NCBI GenBank assembly: GCA_039096225.1
Contig: JBBPEB010000013.1
Location: 89,501 to 153,500, forward strand
Reading direction: 5' to 3'
Length of the DNA: 64,000 bases
From: Blastocystis sp. Blastoise
Lineage: Eukaryota; Sar; Bigyra; Opalinata; Blastocystidae
In this document: in pieces, positions 38,897 to 51,633 of the stretch
How positions within the stretch are numbered: position 1 is the first letter of the stretch
Layout: each line of letters begins with the position of its first letter
The notes under the pieces: model-generated
What the model saw: only the letters and a program-made list of their open reading frames with translations
Told to the model about the DNA's origin: nothing
Database searches by the model: none
Made by a program: the position numbers and the translations under genes

Positions 38897-40588
38897 GCTC
38901 CTCTTTGTGCTCAATGTACAACTCGTCTTCTTCTTTCGATTTTTAAAATAAAGAATTGCCCGCCAATCTCTCAACAAATATATAATTATATTCTTCCTCT
39001 AGCCGCTAAATCCTTACCTTTAGGAATTAATTATTGTATATATATATATATATATAGTATTATAGATTAATATATTCTATAAATATTTTTACATTCGTAT
39101 ATTTTATATAGTATTATAGATTATTCTATTCTATATAGTTATATACATTAGTATATTCTATATACACTAAATATATAGGTGTGAAATTATATCGTTTTAT
39201 GAAATCATCTTCTCTTTTTGTTTCTTATAATGAGATTGCTACTTCTTTATATATAAATATCTGCTCTTCTCTTTTCAGCTCGATTCAGTCACTTGAACAA
39301 GAATTACGGGAATCGACTATTCTTGATGATTTACTTGAAAACCCTCAGAACACAATTGAGAAGCACGTGTATTTACAAGATTTAATACAAGCTACTAAAT
39401 TCTATAAATATATCAAGGAAACTCCTGCTTTTGATGTCTCCGAATTCTTGATCACGTGCATATCTATATTATTTAATCCTCTCTATTCTCCCTCATCTTC
39501 TCTACATCCCTATTTATTCTGCTATGTTGACTGGATACTCCATTTACAACCGTCTCCTGTCGAAGATATTGCTGTAGCAGACAGTCTCACGAAACCATTC
39601 TCTCTTTTCCTTACTCAATATAATGGTATATATATATTCTATATATATATTCTATATATTCTATATATTCTATATATTCTATATATTCTATATATTCTAT
39701 ATATTCTATATATTCTATATATTCTATATATTCTATATATAGAATATCCTTATATTATTCAATTATATGGAATAATATTATTTTCTCGTCTCTTTTTGGT
39801 CTTACCAGCATCTGAAGATAAAATTAATCTATTTAATAAATATTCCTCTCTCTCCTCTCCTATTCCCATGTTTATTTCCTCTATTATGCCTCATATTCCA
39901 TTTATTCATCATTCTGCTAAAGTTAAACCGAAATGTCCTACTTTATCTTTATTGGATCTTTTGAAGCCTCTATCCTTTACAGAGACTTCTTTTACTCCTA
40001 TAGCCCTCTATAGTATAGCTCAGACATTTCCCACGCTTCTTCGTTCATGGTGGATCAATTTACCCGCCAATGAACAACAAACCGCGCAAACAATTCAATT
40101 GTATTGATATATATTATCTTTAATATATTTTATTATATTTATATTTATTCATTGTTACTCTTTTTATATATTATGCCATCTTAATCTATTCTTTTCTAAA
40201 TATCTATATAGTTATATTGAGCTTTATATTAATTCACCCTTATTATCAGAGGAATATCGCGATTTGAAAGAAATAGTAAACACAATGAACTTTGAAGATA
40301 TCTCTCTCTCTTTATACTCAAAACAAGTATATATATATATGTTTAATTATTATATGATTCTATACTATTTATATCATTATATATATATATGTTTAATTAT
40401 TATATTAGTCTATACTATTTATATCATTATATATATATATGTTTAATTATTATATTAGTCTATACTATATATATATGTATATATATATATATATATGTAT
40501 ATAGATTGTTTGTTCTATTCCTGTAGATGATACTTCTATTCAATTTACTATTACTGTACCTTCCTCTTATCCTCTACGTATTATTGAA

Positions 40589-40632
<44 letters not shown>

Positions 40633-40994
40633 TTATTAATTATGAATAATAATATTTCTATATATAGATGGATATAAATAGTCCTAATTTAATATCTAAA
40701 GTTGATTTACAAAGAATGAAATTACAATTATTAAATTATAAGGATATTAATATGTCTTTATCTTCTTGTATTTCTGGATTCTTTAGAAATGTGAAGAATA
40801 GTGTCGAAGGCTTAGAGGTCTGTCCTATTTGCTATTGTGTTATTCATCCAGGAACCAATACTCTTCCAGATCAGAAATGTAGACAATGTGTTGGGTGTTT
40901 CCATAAATATTGTTTATATAAATGGTTTATGACTTCAGGAGGTAATACTTGTCCTCTTTGCAGACAACTTATGATTCTAGATAATACAAAGTAA
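33714..40994 (+). CDS. LTN1: Listerin E3 ubiquitin ligase (ribosome quality control)
   Basis: Ubiquitinates nascent chains stuck on 60S subunits, acting with NEMF and VCP. Roughly 30 exons. The N-terminus has the family blocks SYKFLNSDMNLDYVMNQ, DELLLAIPPFVYYYEQL and FVSDEAKSAFDSIIP, where Listerin contacts NEMF and the 60S. A long HEAT/ARM-like solenoid follows. The C-terminal RWD-like part (DDTSIQFTITVPSSYPLRII) leads into the RING at 40824-40970: CPICYCVIH, CRQCVGCFHKYCLYKWF, CPLCRQ, the variant RING typical of Listerin. TAA stop. Exon 1 is 33714-33953. The first introns are T-rich with plain donors; nearly all later ones are TA tracts. Total length should be about 1,500-1,750 residues, normal for the family, although I did not join every exon. 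Confidence 0.95.
39631..39741. repeat. 10-bp TCTATATATT minisatellite in a Listerin intron
   Basis: About ten copies of the decamer, ending in the splice acceptor itself (CTATATATAG). Confidence 0.95.
40331..40470. repeat. 50-bp minisatellite in a Listerin intron
   Basis: GTTTAATTATTATAT recurs at 40341, 40391 and 40441, exactly 50 bp apart, followed each time by a TCTATACTATTTATATCATT-like block (the third is truncated). Confidence 0.95.
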
Positions 40995-41613
40995 AGAAGA
41001 GATTAAGTGGATATATTATCAATTATAAAATATATAGGTATTCTTGTTAAAATACTATTTTTTTTTTGCAATTTGTTTATATGTTTTTTTACTTTATTAT
41101 GAATATTGTAACACCACGTTTTCTTGTATTTGTTTTATTGTTCATCATTTAAAATATATATATAAAAGTTAATGACAAAATTAATCTTTTATAAGTTAGC
41201 AATGAATACTATAACACTTAAATTAAATTAAAAACTATTTACACAAAAAAAAATATATATTTGAGAGTTATGATTCTGCATAATTACACACTTTTGCTTA
41301 TCCTATTTAGATAGATCATGATCTATTTATATCAATTAATACAAAAAAAAATGTTTATGATGTACAAATAGAGTGTATATAATAAATCTTTTAATTATGT
41401 ATTCTATATATAATAAAATCATATATTCTTATAAACAACAAACAATACATTCAATATATAGACAATAAAACAAACAATAGAAATAAAGATCAGGACAAAA
41501 TTATAAAACACAATAAATCTAACTAATAAACAAAAATATAATAATCCTTTAGCAAAAATGATTCTATATAACAAATAGAAAATGTGTATTTATTTGTAAT
41601 AAAAGAATAAATT
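40995..41613. other. Convergent 3' spacer, Listerin / RBBP6-like genes
   Basis: 619 bp between facing stop codons; A/T-rich, mixed. No gene seen. Confidence 0.5.
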
Positions 41614-42180
41614 TTAATTATTTCTTCTTTTATGAGATTGTTTAGTATGTGCTGCTATATCTGATGCTTTATCTGAATAATTGCTATTCGTTGTTGTATA
41701 TCCTCCCATCGAGTACATAGATGGATTCATAGCAATTGCTCCTGTATTAAAATCAATTGTGTATCCCATCGAATTCAACATTTGTAAACACGTATTCTTT
41801 GTCTATAGAATAATAATAATAATATGAGAATAATCATAATACGTGTATAATAGATTTATAATATATTTATATATAAATATAATATAATTATATATTATAA
41901 AATAAATATAATAAATAATATAATAAATAATATACAATAGGATCAATGGCTGGGTTCATGATAGTTTGTGCATATATAGAAGCAGCTATATAATAATAAG
42001 AAATAGAAAGAATTATTATACATATAAAGAAGAATATACTAGCATATGGATTATTATTATTATACATCATTCCATTAGTATTCATTCCAATGGGCATCAT
42101 CATTGGTGAAGTTGAAGTCACTTTATATATATATATAAATATATATAAATACATAAATATAAATATAAATAAATAAATAA

Positions 42181-42212
<32 letters not shown>

Positions 42213-45063
42213 ATATGATACTTTCATATAATAATATGTGTTCAATAAAGAATAAATAAAATTAATTTGTATTCATAAATAGAAAAAAGTATATAAAGAA
42301 ATAATAATGAAATAATATAAATATACTTTGAGGAGACACAGAAGGAGAGAGAGCGGTATCAACAGGAGTAAATGTCTTTGAAATAGAAGGAATAGGAGAT
42401 ATAGCTCTTTCTTGAATAGTATTTCCATTGTAAAACGTATTATTTGTAGTCATATTTTTATTAGTATCAGTGGAAACAGGAGAAGTAGGAGCAGGAACTA
42501 TATTTAAAACATAAATATAATAATAATAATTATATATATATATATATATATGTTATATACCGAAATTTTCATCATGTTTCATAGTGGCCTAGATTATAAT
42601 TTAATCATAAGTATAATAATTATATATAATAATTATATATAATAATTATATATAATAATTATATAAATATAATTATAATAAGTATAATAATCATAAATAG
42701 AATATATAAATGAATACCATTTTATGTGTTGTGGTTAAATATTGGTTAATAGTATTTCTTAGTTTTGTATACGGTTTAATTTCTGTTATAGTCAAAGGTT
42801 TTGAACAAAATGGACAAATAGATCTATAATAATAATAATATATATGATAGTATTCTTGTTACTTATAATAATAAAAATAATATAATAGTATAATAATATA
42901 ATAATAATAATAATATAATAGTATAATAATATAATAATAATAATAATAAAATAATAATAATAGTATTATAATAATAAAAATAACATAATAATAATAACTT
43001 GGTATACTTTGCTAATACTTTGTCTGTAATACATTGTCGACATCCTGATTCTAAACAGCAAGGAACTAAGGAAGCTTCTTTACTGACACCAGTACCTATA
43101 TAAATAATATATATAGGCATTTATATATAAAAAGTTGAAGAATAAAAATAAAATAATGAATAATTTTCTGAGTATTAAAAATAAGATGCTTATTCTTTAT
43201 AAGTAAGGGAATAATAGAAATATATATATAAAGAATCATAGTTTCTTTCATGGCTCATTTTTAGGAAATATTTATTTATTTTAACAAAAACTGATATATC
43301 AATGATTGAAAAAATAATGATTATCAAATAATGTAGCAATGATTATCAAATAATATATGTTTTATTCCATTGAATAACAATATATTTGAATATTGTTAAA
43401 AAAAGGATAAAAGGAATAGAAGAACTAACAAAAACAATGAGGAAAAAGAATGATTACACTTCTTCTAAGCGAATATACTAGAGAAGAAACGTAAAACACT
43501 CTAAAAAATGAACAATTCTTATTATTTTATTTAATTTATTCACTTTAAATTTCATGTATCCATATTCATATACATATAGATTTGTTTTTTTCATTTTTTT
43601 GAAAGAAACTTCTTAGAGCCAAGCAGATTATTGAGTATAATAATAATAATAATAAGTTTAATAATAATAATAATAATAATAATAGGATTTACAAAAAAAA
43701 AATCATAAAATACAAAAATAAGTATTTTCCCCAAGATTATAAATAAAGAAAAGAATAAGAAATCTATATACATATAGAACAAGTAATGAATGAAATTAAC
43801 TGTTGCTTATAATCTTCATTCTTATCAATCTTTTGAATTATATTATCATTTTTAATATATCCCAACCCATATTCTAATTTTACAATTGCAAAGCCTTGAG
43901 CTATATATATATATATTATATATATTATATATAGTATATACTATTATATACTATTATATACTATTATATATAGAATACATACTAACACACATTTTGATAT
44001 CTGCCATATCTTTTATTCTTTGAATACGATCTTTGGGCTGACCAGAAACACGATTAATCTATATATATATATATAGAAGATAACATTGAGAAAGAAAAAA
44101 TATAATATATATATAATGATATAAAGAAGAAAAGAAAATAGTAAAAATAGGATATTATACATAACATAATAAAGAAATAAATATAATATTAATAAATAAG
44201 AATTCTATATACTTTTAATGCTTTAAACATAGTAAATAAATCAGGTTCTTTGACAAGTGGACAATTAACTTCATAATGATTTAAAAAACAATTCTTACAT
44301 TCATATGTTGACGGAGGATGATCATTTGGACCTATTTCAACTCTATATATATGTATATAATAATAATAATAATAAATATAATAAACAATAATAATAATAA
44401 ATATATAATAAATATTATATACCTGCTAATATTTGTAACTGGTTGATTGACAACAGTATTAGTTGTATTTAACACTACTGGAGTAGAAGAACTAATGGGT
44501 ACAGTAGCTGATGATGTTGAAACACTCTCTATAATAATATATATATATTTAAAAACTCTAAAAAAAAATATAAATTAAAAAAAAAATGAAATAATAAATA
44601 ATAACAAACCAGGTTTCATTGTTTGAGAAATGACAGGGGTTGAGGATATAGATACTTTAGAAGCCATAGACATAGACTAATATGAAATAATAATATTAAT
44701 CATTTTATATACATACATTTGATGGACTATATAAAATATTATGATTAATATTTATAAATAACAAAAAAAAGTATACTTTTTGTTTTTAAGACTTTGCTCA
44801 TGTTTCAATTTATATTCAAAACTATCAGTCTCTTTCTTTGAAGGCAAATACTTCACGATAACTTGTGTATTCTTAACAATTTGATCATCATCACATAATT
44901 GTCTCTGATCTGTATTTAATATAATTAATTGCATGGCACTTCGTTGACCTAATTTACGGTCTTGAACAACAAGTTTTTGGAATTCCCAACAACTAATAGT
45001 CGTTGTCTCGATATTAATTGAAAAGACCTGCTTTCCTGAGCCCATAGTATATTGGATAGACAT
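41614..45063 (-). CDS. DWNN-zinc knuckle-RING protein, RBBP6/Mpe1-like
   Basis: Subunit of the pre-mRNA 3'-end cleavage and polyadenylation machinery with E3 ligase features (Mpe1 in yeast, RBBP6 in animals). Exon 1 (45063 to about 44777) encodes the ubiquitin-like DWNN domain (MSIQYTMGSGKQVFSIN...VIVKYLPSKK). A zinc knuckle is at about 44270-44320 (CKNCFLNHYEVNCP). An INRVSGQPKDRIQRIKDM segment follows. The RING is split by an intron of about 660 bp: CSIC (about 43770), then TGVSKEASLVPCC...CRQCI (about 43020-43105), then SICPFC (about 42815). The rest is Ser/Thr/Pro- and Asn-rich, ending HTKQSHKRRNN and TAA. DWNN, knuckle and RING in this order define the family. The knuckle is one residue shorter than the usual CCHC form. 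Confidence 0.9.
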
Positions 45064-45372
45064 TTCTAATCTCACAATAAATAAAAACTAAACAAAAAAT
45101 ATATAATCTATGACAAAATTTGCAATTTCGAATATGTATCAATTAAGAATAATAAATATTAAGGTTTTTTAGTATTTTTTCGTATATATATACCTTATGA
45201 ATACAGTTATTACAGTTAAAAAGAAATGTTCCAAAATAGTTTAAGAAAGAATAATTTTTCTTGGGAAAAACGACTTTTTGTTCTTTTTGTGGTCAACAAC
45301 ATATTTTTATAACAAGTCATTCTAGACTATATAAATATACATTTTTGATATATATATTAGTGTTAGCAGAGA
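45064..45372. other. Divergent spacer, RBBP6-like / LSG1 genes
   Basis: 309 bp between two divergent start codons; A/T-rich with poly-T. It holds both promoters; nothing else seen. Confidence 0.5.
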
Positions 45373-45974
45373 ATGCCTGTAAAGAGAAAAACGAAACATA
45401 TCGATTTAGGACGTGCAATTATCAATAATAAGAATCATACTATTATTGAAAAGAAAAGAGCTATTCGTGCAAAGTGTGTAACATGAATAGATCATTATCT
45501 ATATATTATTATTAATAAAATTTTATCTAACGATCAAGAATATAATTTATTATCTATAGAAATGCTGAGAATCCTGGACTAGTTCCTGAGCCTGGTCTTA
45601 CATCTGTTCTTGATGTTAACTCACTTGTATATTATTTATCTACACTTATTTATAAACATATTATGCAAATCGTTCATTATTCTTTTATTAATTTTAAATA
45701 GGATGATTTCTTAGAAACCACTGCTTTGGCTGAACGATCTTTTGAAGCAGAAAAAGGTGTAGCTATTATTGTTGATAGAGAAGCCAAAGAAATCAATTTG
45801 TATACTATTATTTTTTATTATTCTATTCTATGATTATTATTTTTATTTTAATTTTATGTTATTAATATTATTTTATGCTAATAATTTTTAATTATCTTAT
45901 GCTTTCAACTATTTTTCTATGATTATTATTTTTGTTTAATTTTTTTTTAATTATAATTTTTATTATGGTAATTC

Positions 45975-46006
<32 letters not shown>

Positions 46007-48869
46007 GATAGTTCTAAATATGGTCAAGAATATAATACTCTTCAAATCCCTCGTCGTCCAAAATGGCGCCAAGGAATGACCGCCGAAGAATTAGATCGAA
46101 ATGAAAAGGAATCTTTTCTTGAATGGAGAAGAAATGTTGCTCAGTATATAATTTATTTATCTCTTCATATTATTATTATTATTTTTAATTATTACTAATT
46201 TTTAAATTTTATTTTTAATAATTTATAGTATGACAATTATTAATAATATATATATAATAACTATATAAAGCATGAGTTATTTAGTTATACTATAACATGA
46301 ATAATGAGTATCTATACTATATATAGTCAAGTAGAGAATAATGATGGCTCTGTAGCTCCGTTCGAAAAGAACATCGAAGTGTGGCGTCAATTGTGGCGTG
46401 TTCTGGAAATGAGTGATATTGTCGTTCAAATTGTAGATGCCAGAAACCCTCTTCTTTTTAGGTATATATATATAGTGGACATTTTAATTTTATTTTTATT
46501 TTTTTTAATATTATTTGTATATTATTATCTATATAAAAATGATTATTATTAAATATATATATATTAGATGTCCTGATTTAGAAGTATATACAAAAGAGAT
46601 AGATCCAATTAAGAAATGTATTTTAATTGTGAATAAGGCTGACTTATTAACGAATCAATCTCGCCATAATTGGGGTCGATATTTTGAGTCTGTGAATATT
46701 AATTATAAGTTCTTTAGTGCTAAGAAAGCTAGTGATAATATAGTTGAAGAAGAGAGAGAAGAAGAAAAGAAGGAAAAAGAGGAAGAAGAAGAACAAGAAG
46801 AAGAAGAAAAGATAATAGAAGAAGAGGAAAAACCTGTTCAAAAAGTAAAAACATTAAAAGCATTAAAGAATAAATTTGGTGTTATTTACAGTGATAGTGA
46901 AGATGATGACGATGATGATGATGATAAAAAAGAAGAAGAAGAAGAAGAAGAAGAAGAAGAAGAAGATAAAAAAGAATCAAATGAGATCAGTTCTGAAGAT
47001 CAACATGCGATTAATGCTTTATTAGAGCAAGATAAACTTGAAGAGAATAAGAATAATAATAATAAAAAAGAAGAAATTGTTAATACTACTTCTGAAGCTA
47101 GTAATAGTGATACTAGTAATAAGAGTGTTAATAATACTACTATTATAGAAGAAAATGATTTAGAAGATGAAGTTCGTCCTCAAGATAAAATATATAATCG
47201 TGAAGAGATTATGGCTTATTTAGAAGAAGAAGCATGTAAAGTATATGAATTACTTAAAGAACGTGAAATGAATAAAGAACAAGAAGTTCAAGAAAAGAAA
47301 TTAGAAGAGATCAATATATCTACAAGTAATAATAATAAAGAAGATATTGAAGATGATGATAATAATAATGCTGAAGATATTGAAGAAGATGAAGAAGATG
47401 AAGAAGAAGAAAATAATGAAAATAATGAAGAAGAAGATGATGAAGAAGAAGATGATGATGAAAATGATGAAGAAGAAGAAGATGATGATGATGATGGTGT
47501 TTTTACTCCTTATAAATTTAGAGAACGAAGAGCTGTTGTAGGTATGGTTGGGTATGTTTCTATATATATAATAATAGCATATATACATATTATTATTATT
47601 AAACTATTCATACAAATTCTATATATATATATATATGTATATAGTTTCCCTAATGTGGGTAAATCCTCTTTAATTAATGTTCTCATTGGTGTTTGTCCTC
47701 AATTTCATGGTGTACGTGTAGCTGTTGGACCTACTCCTGGTAAAACCAAACATTTCCAAACGGTTATTCTTAGTGATAAATTAATGTTATGTGATTGCCC
47801 TGGTCTTGTTTTCCCTGTTTTTATGAATACAAAAGAAGATCTTATTTTTAATGGCATTCTTCCTGTATCCAATCTTAGAGATCATATCAGTATATACTAT
47901 TATTCAATGCTCATAGAATTATTATATATATTTTATTATATATTTGTTATTTTATTTATTATATATATTATTTTATTTATTATATATATATTATTATATA
48001 ATCTATATATATTATTATAATCTATATATAGGTCCTATTCGTCTTGTATGTCAGCGTATTCCTCGTTCTCAATTAGAGTTAGTATATCACATTCGACTTC
48101 CTTTCAATGCTGAAGATCCACCTAATGCAGCTCCTTCTCCTCGTCAATTACTTAAAGTATATATAATTATTATTATTATGAATATTATTATTATTATGGA
48201 TATTATTATTATTATGAATATTATTATTATTATGAATATTATTTATATATACATTATTATTATATCTAATTCTATATATATCATGTTAATAACTATTATT
48301 ATCTATATATATATATATAATACATAGGCCTATTGTACAGTTCGTGGATATATGGCGAGTAATCATAGTGGTGTTGATGAACCAAAAGGAGCTCGAAATA
48401 TATTAAAAGATGTCCTTATGGGCACATTATTATGGACTTGTCCTCCTCCTGCTCTTGGAGTTGTTCCTGATAACTCTCAAGATACTATTGTTATTCCTAC
48501 AATGTCTAAAGATATTGATCATCTACCTAGTGATATATTATGTATATATTATATTATATTATATTATATTTTTTATTATTCTCTCCTATATTTTTATTCT
48601 CTCCTATATTTTTATTCTCTCCTATATTATATATTTCATATATTTTTATTATATATTACTTTTTACAATAATATTTACACTATTATATATAACTTATAGT
48701 AGATTCTATGCCTGAATTACCGACTTCTTCTGGAGGTAAATATAAACCTAGAGATCGTACAAAGAAAGTAAAATCTGAAAAGAAAATGAGGAAGTTATTA
48801 AAGAAAGGAGGTGTACCTACCGATGGATATCAACCTCATATTAACGGAAGAAAACCAGTTGCTTTCTAA
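45373..48869 (+). CDS. LSG1: LSG1, circularly permuted GTPase of 60S subunit maturation
   Basis: Cytoplasmic GTPase that releases NMD3 from pre-60S subunits. The start MPVKRKTKHIDLGRAIINN is typical. The permuted order of G motifs is clear: G4 NKADLL (about 46635) precedes G1 GFPNVGKSS (about 47540-47662) and G3 DCPGLVFP (about 47790). The N-terminal IPRRPKW...LDRNEKESFLEWRR block and the C-terminal blocks (AYCTVRGYMASNHSGVDEP, then KPVAF and TAA) match LSG1. Between G4 and G1 is a very long acidic insert (about 46744-47490), mostly Glu/Asp with Asn and Lys from GAA/GAT repeats. Introns are short; the first ones have GTGTGT and GTATAT(T) donors, and one later intron holds a 15-bp ATTATTATTATGAAT repeat. 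Confidence 0.95.
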
Positions 48870-49832
48870 AAAGAAAAATCTATATTGTTTACTATAATAT
48901 TTAATTTTTGTTTTTGAAATACCTATTGATTATTCTCTTGTTTATTTATAATTTAATAAATTTGTAATCTATACTCTTGATTCATTTTTGTTCCTATTCT
49001 TTATGTTCTTTTTGTTTTGAATTCTTTTTTTCTTGAAATCTCTTGTTTTGTTTGCACTTGATTCAACTATTAATCGTCTATAGTCAATGATATTTCAATT
49101 TCTATTGTCATATAATAAAAAAAAGACTTTAATTGTAAAAATGTTTTTCTTTATTTGATATTAATATCTGCAATTTTTAATATAACATTCTATACAAGTT
49201 TCTACTCTCAATAACATATATAAATTTAAAAAAATCTTCCCATAATTCATAAAAAAAAATTTAAAAAGGGAATAAAAATAATAAAAATAATTTATATATA
49301 GTTACCATCCTATGAATGACAACTTTTCATGAATTCATTTTAAAAGTAAGCAAGTTATGAAACCCTTAATACAATTATAAGATGGTAATAGATTCATAAT
49401 AGAAAAACATAAAGTATCTATGTGACTTCATTCACTTTATAACTTTCGTTTAGAATAATATATACCCTATTGACTTTTTTCACTGTTTAAAACTGACAAA
49501 AAAAACACAAAGAAAATAAAAACTAAAGAAAAGAGAGTGTATAGGAATTTTCTAAAGAATGTCTGACGCAGGTGCCCTAATTAGGAGTTTTATAAAACTG
49601 GAGAGAATAATCCAATGTTTCGGGTATTTTTTTGTGTTTTTTGAAATAAGCCAATAGTTATTTTCTCTTTTATTAATGGAAAAAGCATAGTAGACATGAC
49701 TTTTTCTTTTCTGTACTGTCTTTTATTTTTCATAGAATAACCACGATTCTATCGACCTATTTTTGACATGACTTGATAAACTATGTTCTTTATTCTTTAT
49801 TAATTCCTTTTAACGATATATTTGTGCTTACC
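48870..49832. other. Spacer between the LSG1 and MYB genes
   Basis: 963 bp between tandem plus-strand genes, holding the LSG1 3' end and the MYB promoter. A short ORF with raised G+C sits at 49559-49657 (listed separately). Nothing else was recognised. Confidence 0.5.
49559..49657 (+). other. Possible short ORF or uORF upstream of the MYB gene
   Basis: ATG at 49559 opens 32 codons (MSDAGALIRSFIKLERIIQ...) before TAG. The first 22 codons are clearly richer in G/C than the spacer around them, and a GTATTT donor follows at 49624. Splicing to TAG-ended acceptors at about 49690 or 49737 would give a protein of 35-50 residues. No homology recognised; it lies on the MYB sense strand within about 180 bp of that start. 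Confidence 0.25.
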
Positions 49833-51633
49833 ATGTCTCTTTTTGATACTTACATTTCGTATGTGTTATATGATCTCTGCATCACTTATTTAACTATAGT
49901 AATGTTCCTATGGGACACTATACAAATGATTCAGGTTATCTTCAAGAAGGATCAAATTCTTTTTCTTATTCCATGCCTAGTCAGCAACAACAATTACGAA
50001 AACAAAAGTTTTCTCTCAAGTCTGGCAAAGAAAATCAAGGTGTGTTTTTTTTTTCTAAATCACTTAATTTTTAACTATTTATTTCTATTTCTGATTATTT
50101 GAATGCAATAACTATATCAAACATTCTTATTCATTCATTATTATAGGAAGATGGACAAAAGAAGAACATGAGCTCTTTTTAAAAGGATTAGAGAAATATG
50201 GTAAAGACTGGAAGAAGATTGCTGGATGTGTATGTGAATTATTGTAGAATATTTATTTAAAAATCTATAACTTTATGATAGACGCTAATAATATCATTTT
50301 ATAGATCGAGTCAAGAACCATTGTTCAGGTTCGTACACATGCTCAGAAATATCTTCAGAAATTAGATAGTGCTAAAGTATGTGTTTATGTGTTAGTTTAT
50401 CCGAGTTTTTTTAATTATTTTTTTATTATTATATTTTAAATATTTTATGTTTATTATTATTTTTATTCTTATTTTTTATTCTTATTTTTTATTATTATTT
50501 TTTATTCTTATTTTTTAATATAATATTTTCAAAATTATTTTTTAATGTTCTATTTTTATTATACTTTTAATATAATTCGTTTCTATTCTATGTATATACT
50601 ATAGAAAGAAGAGTTATTAGGGAATAAAATAAATGCAGATCGTGCTTCTTATGATTCACCGACTACATTTGAAGGTCTTCAAAGTCGTTCTGAAGCTATT
50701 CCTTCTTTATCTCGTTCTTATTCTGTAGATGCTTCACGAGAATTATATAAATCAGCAACATCAACATTTCCTTATCGATATGAAGCTAGTTCCGATATGC
50801 CACGTAGTTTAAGCCCCTCTTTATCGTTTCATGAGACTAGTTCACCTTATTTAAATACATTTATGAATACTACTACAAATAATAATAATAATAATAATAT
50901 TAGCAATAATATAGATAATAATAATATAGATAATAATATGAATAATAATACTACTATAGATAATAATATGAATAATAATAATATAGATAATAATATACCT
51001 ATGGATGTAATAAATGATAATAATTCTATTCATAATAACAGCAACAGTTTCTTTTCTGGTGTCAATTCTTCATTCTTAGATCATACTGCTACTAATGATA
51101 CTCATGATTATTTAACACAAAACCGCTTTTCTGATGGAGAATATGAAAACAGATATATAGGTGATATTATATATTATATATTATTCTTATTATTAAAATT
51201 TATTATATATTGTATATTATTCTTATTATTAAAATTTATTATATATTATATATTATTCTTATTATTAAAATTTATTATATATTATATATTATTCTTATTA
51301 TTAAAATTTATTATATATTATATATTATTCTTATTATTATTTATATAGAGAAGAGGCTTCTGCTTCTGAAACATTATGTTCACTTCTTTCAGAATGTGGA
51401 AGAGATGTATATATTTATATATATATATATAATAAACATAATTATAATAAACATAATAATAATAAACATAATAATTATAATAAACATAATAATAATAGAT
51501 ATAATAATAATAAACATAATAATAACACTTGCATTTCTAGTTTATGACATGTGAAGAATATTATTATAAGCGTCGTCGTTCCTCTGTATATGAAGAAGAT
51601 ATGCCTGATTGCTTTCAAATCAATGATTCTTAA
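49833..51633 (+). CDS. Single-repeat SHAQKYF-type MYB transcription factor
   Basis: Exons 49833-49858, 49900-50039, 50147-50229, 50305-50376, 50605-51160, 51351-51406 and 51541-51633 join in frame to 341 residues, TAA stop. Residues about 56-106 are a single MYB/SANT repeat (GRWTKEEHELFLKGLEKYG, then KDWKKIAGCI) ending in VRTHAQKYLQKL. This is the SHAQKYF signature of plant CCA1-like and protist MYB proteins, a DNA-binding helix-turn-helix. The rest is Ser-rich, then Asn-rich (50878-51050, AAT and GAT codons), and ends in an acidic/basic tail (YYYKRRRSSVYEEDM). The first four introns have GTATGT/GTGTGT donors and the last two are repeats. The nuclear regulator role is inferred from the family. 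Confidence 0.9.
51170..51346. repeat. 36-bp minisatellite in MYB intron 5
   Basis: About 4.5 copies of a 36-bp unit containing ATTCTTATTATTAAAATTT. Being a multiple of three with no stop codon, it keeps the upstream exon frame open as a 12-residue hydrophobic repeat until the TAG at the acceptor. Confidence 0.95.
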
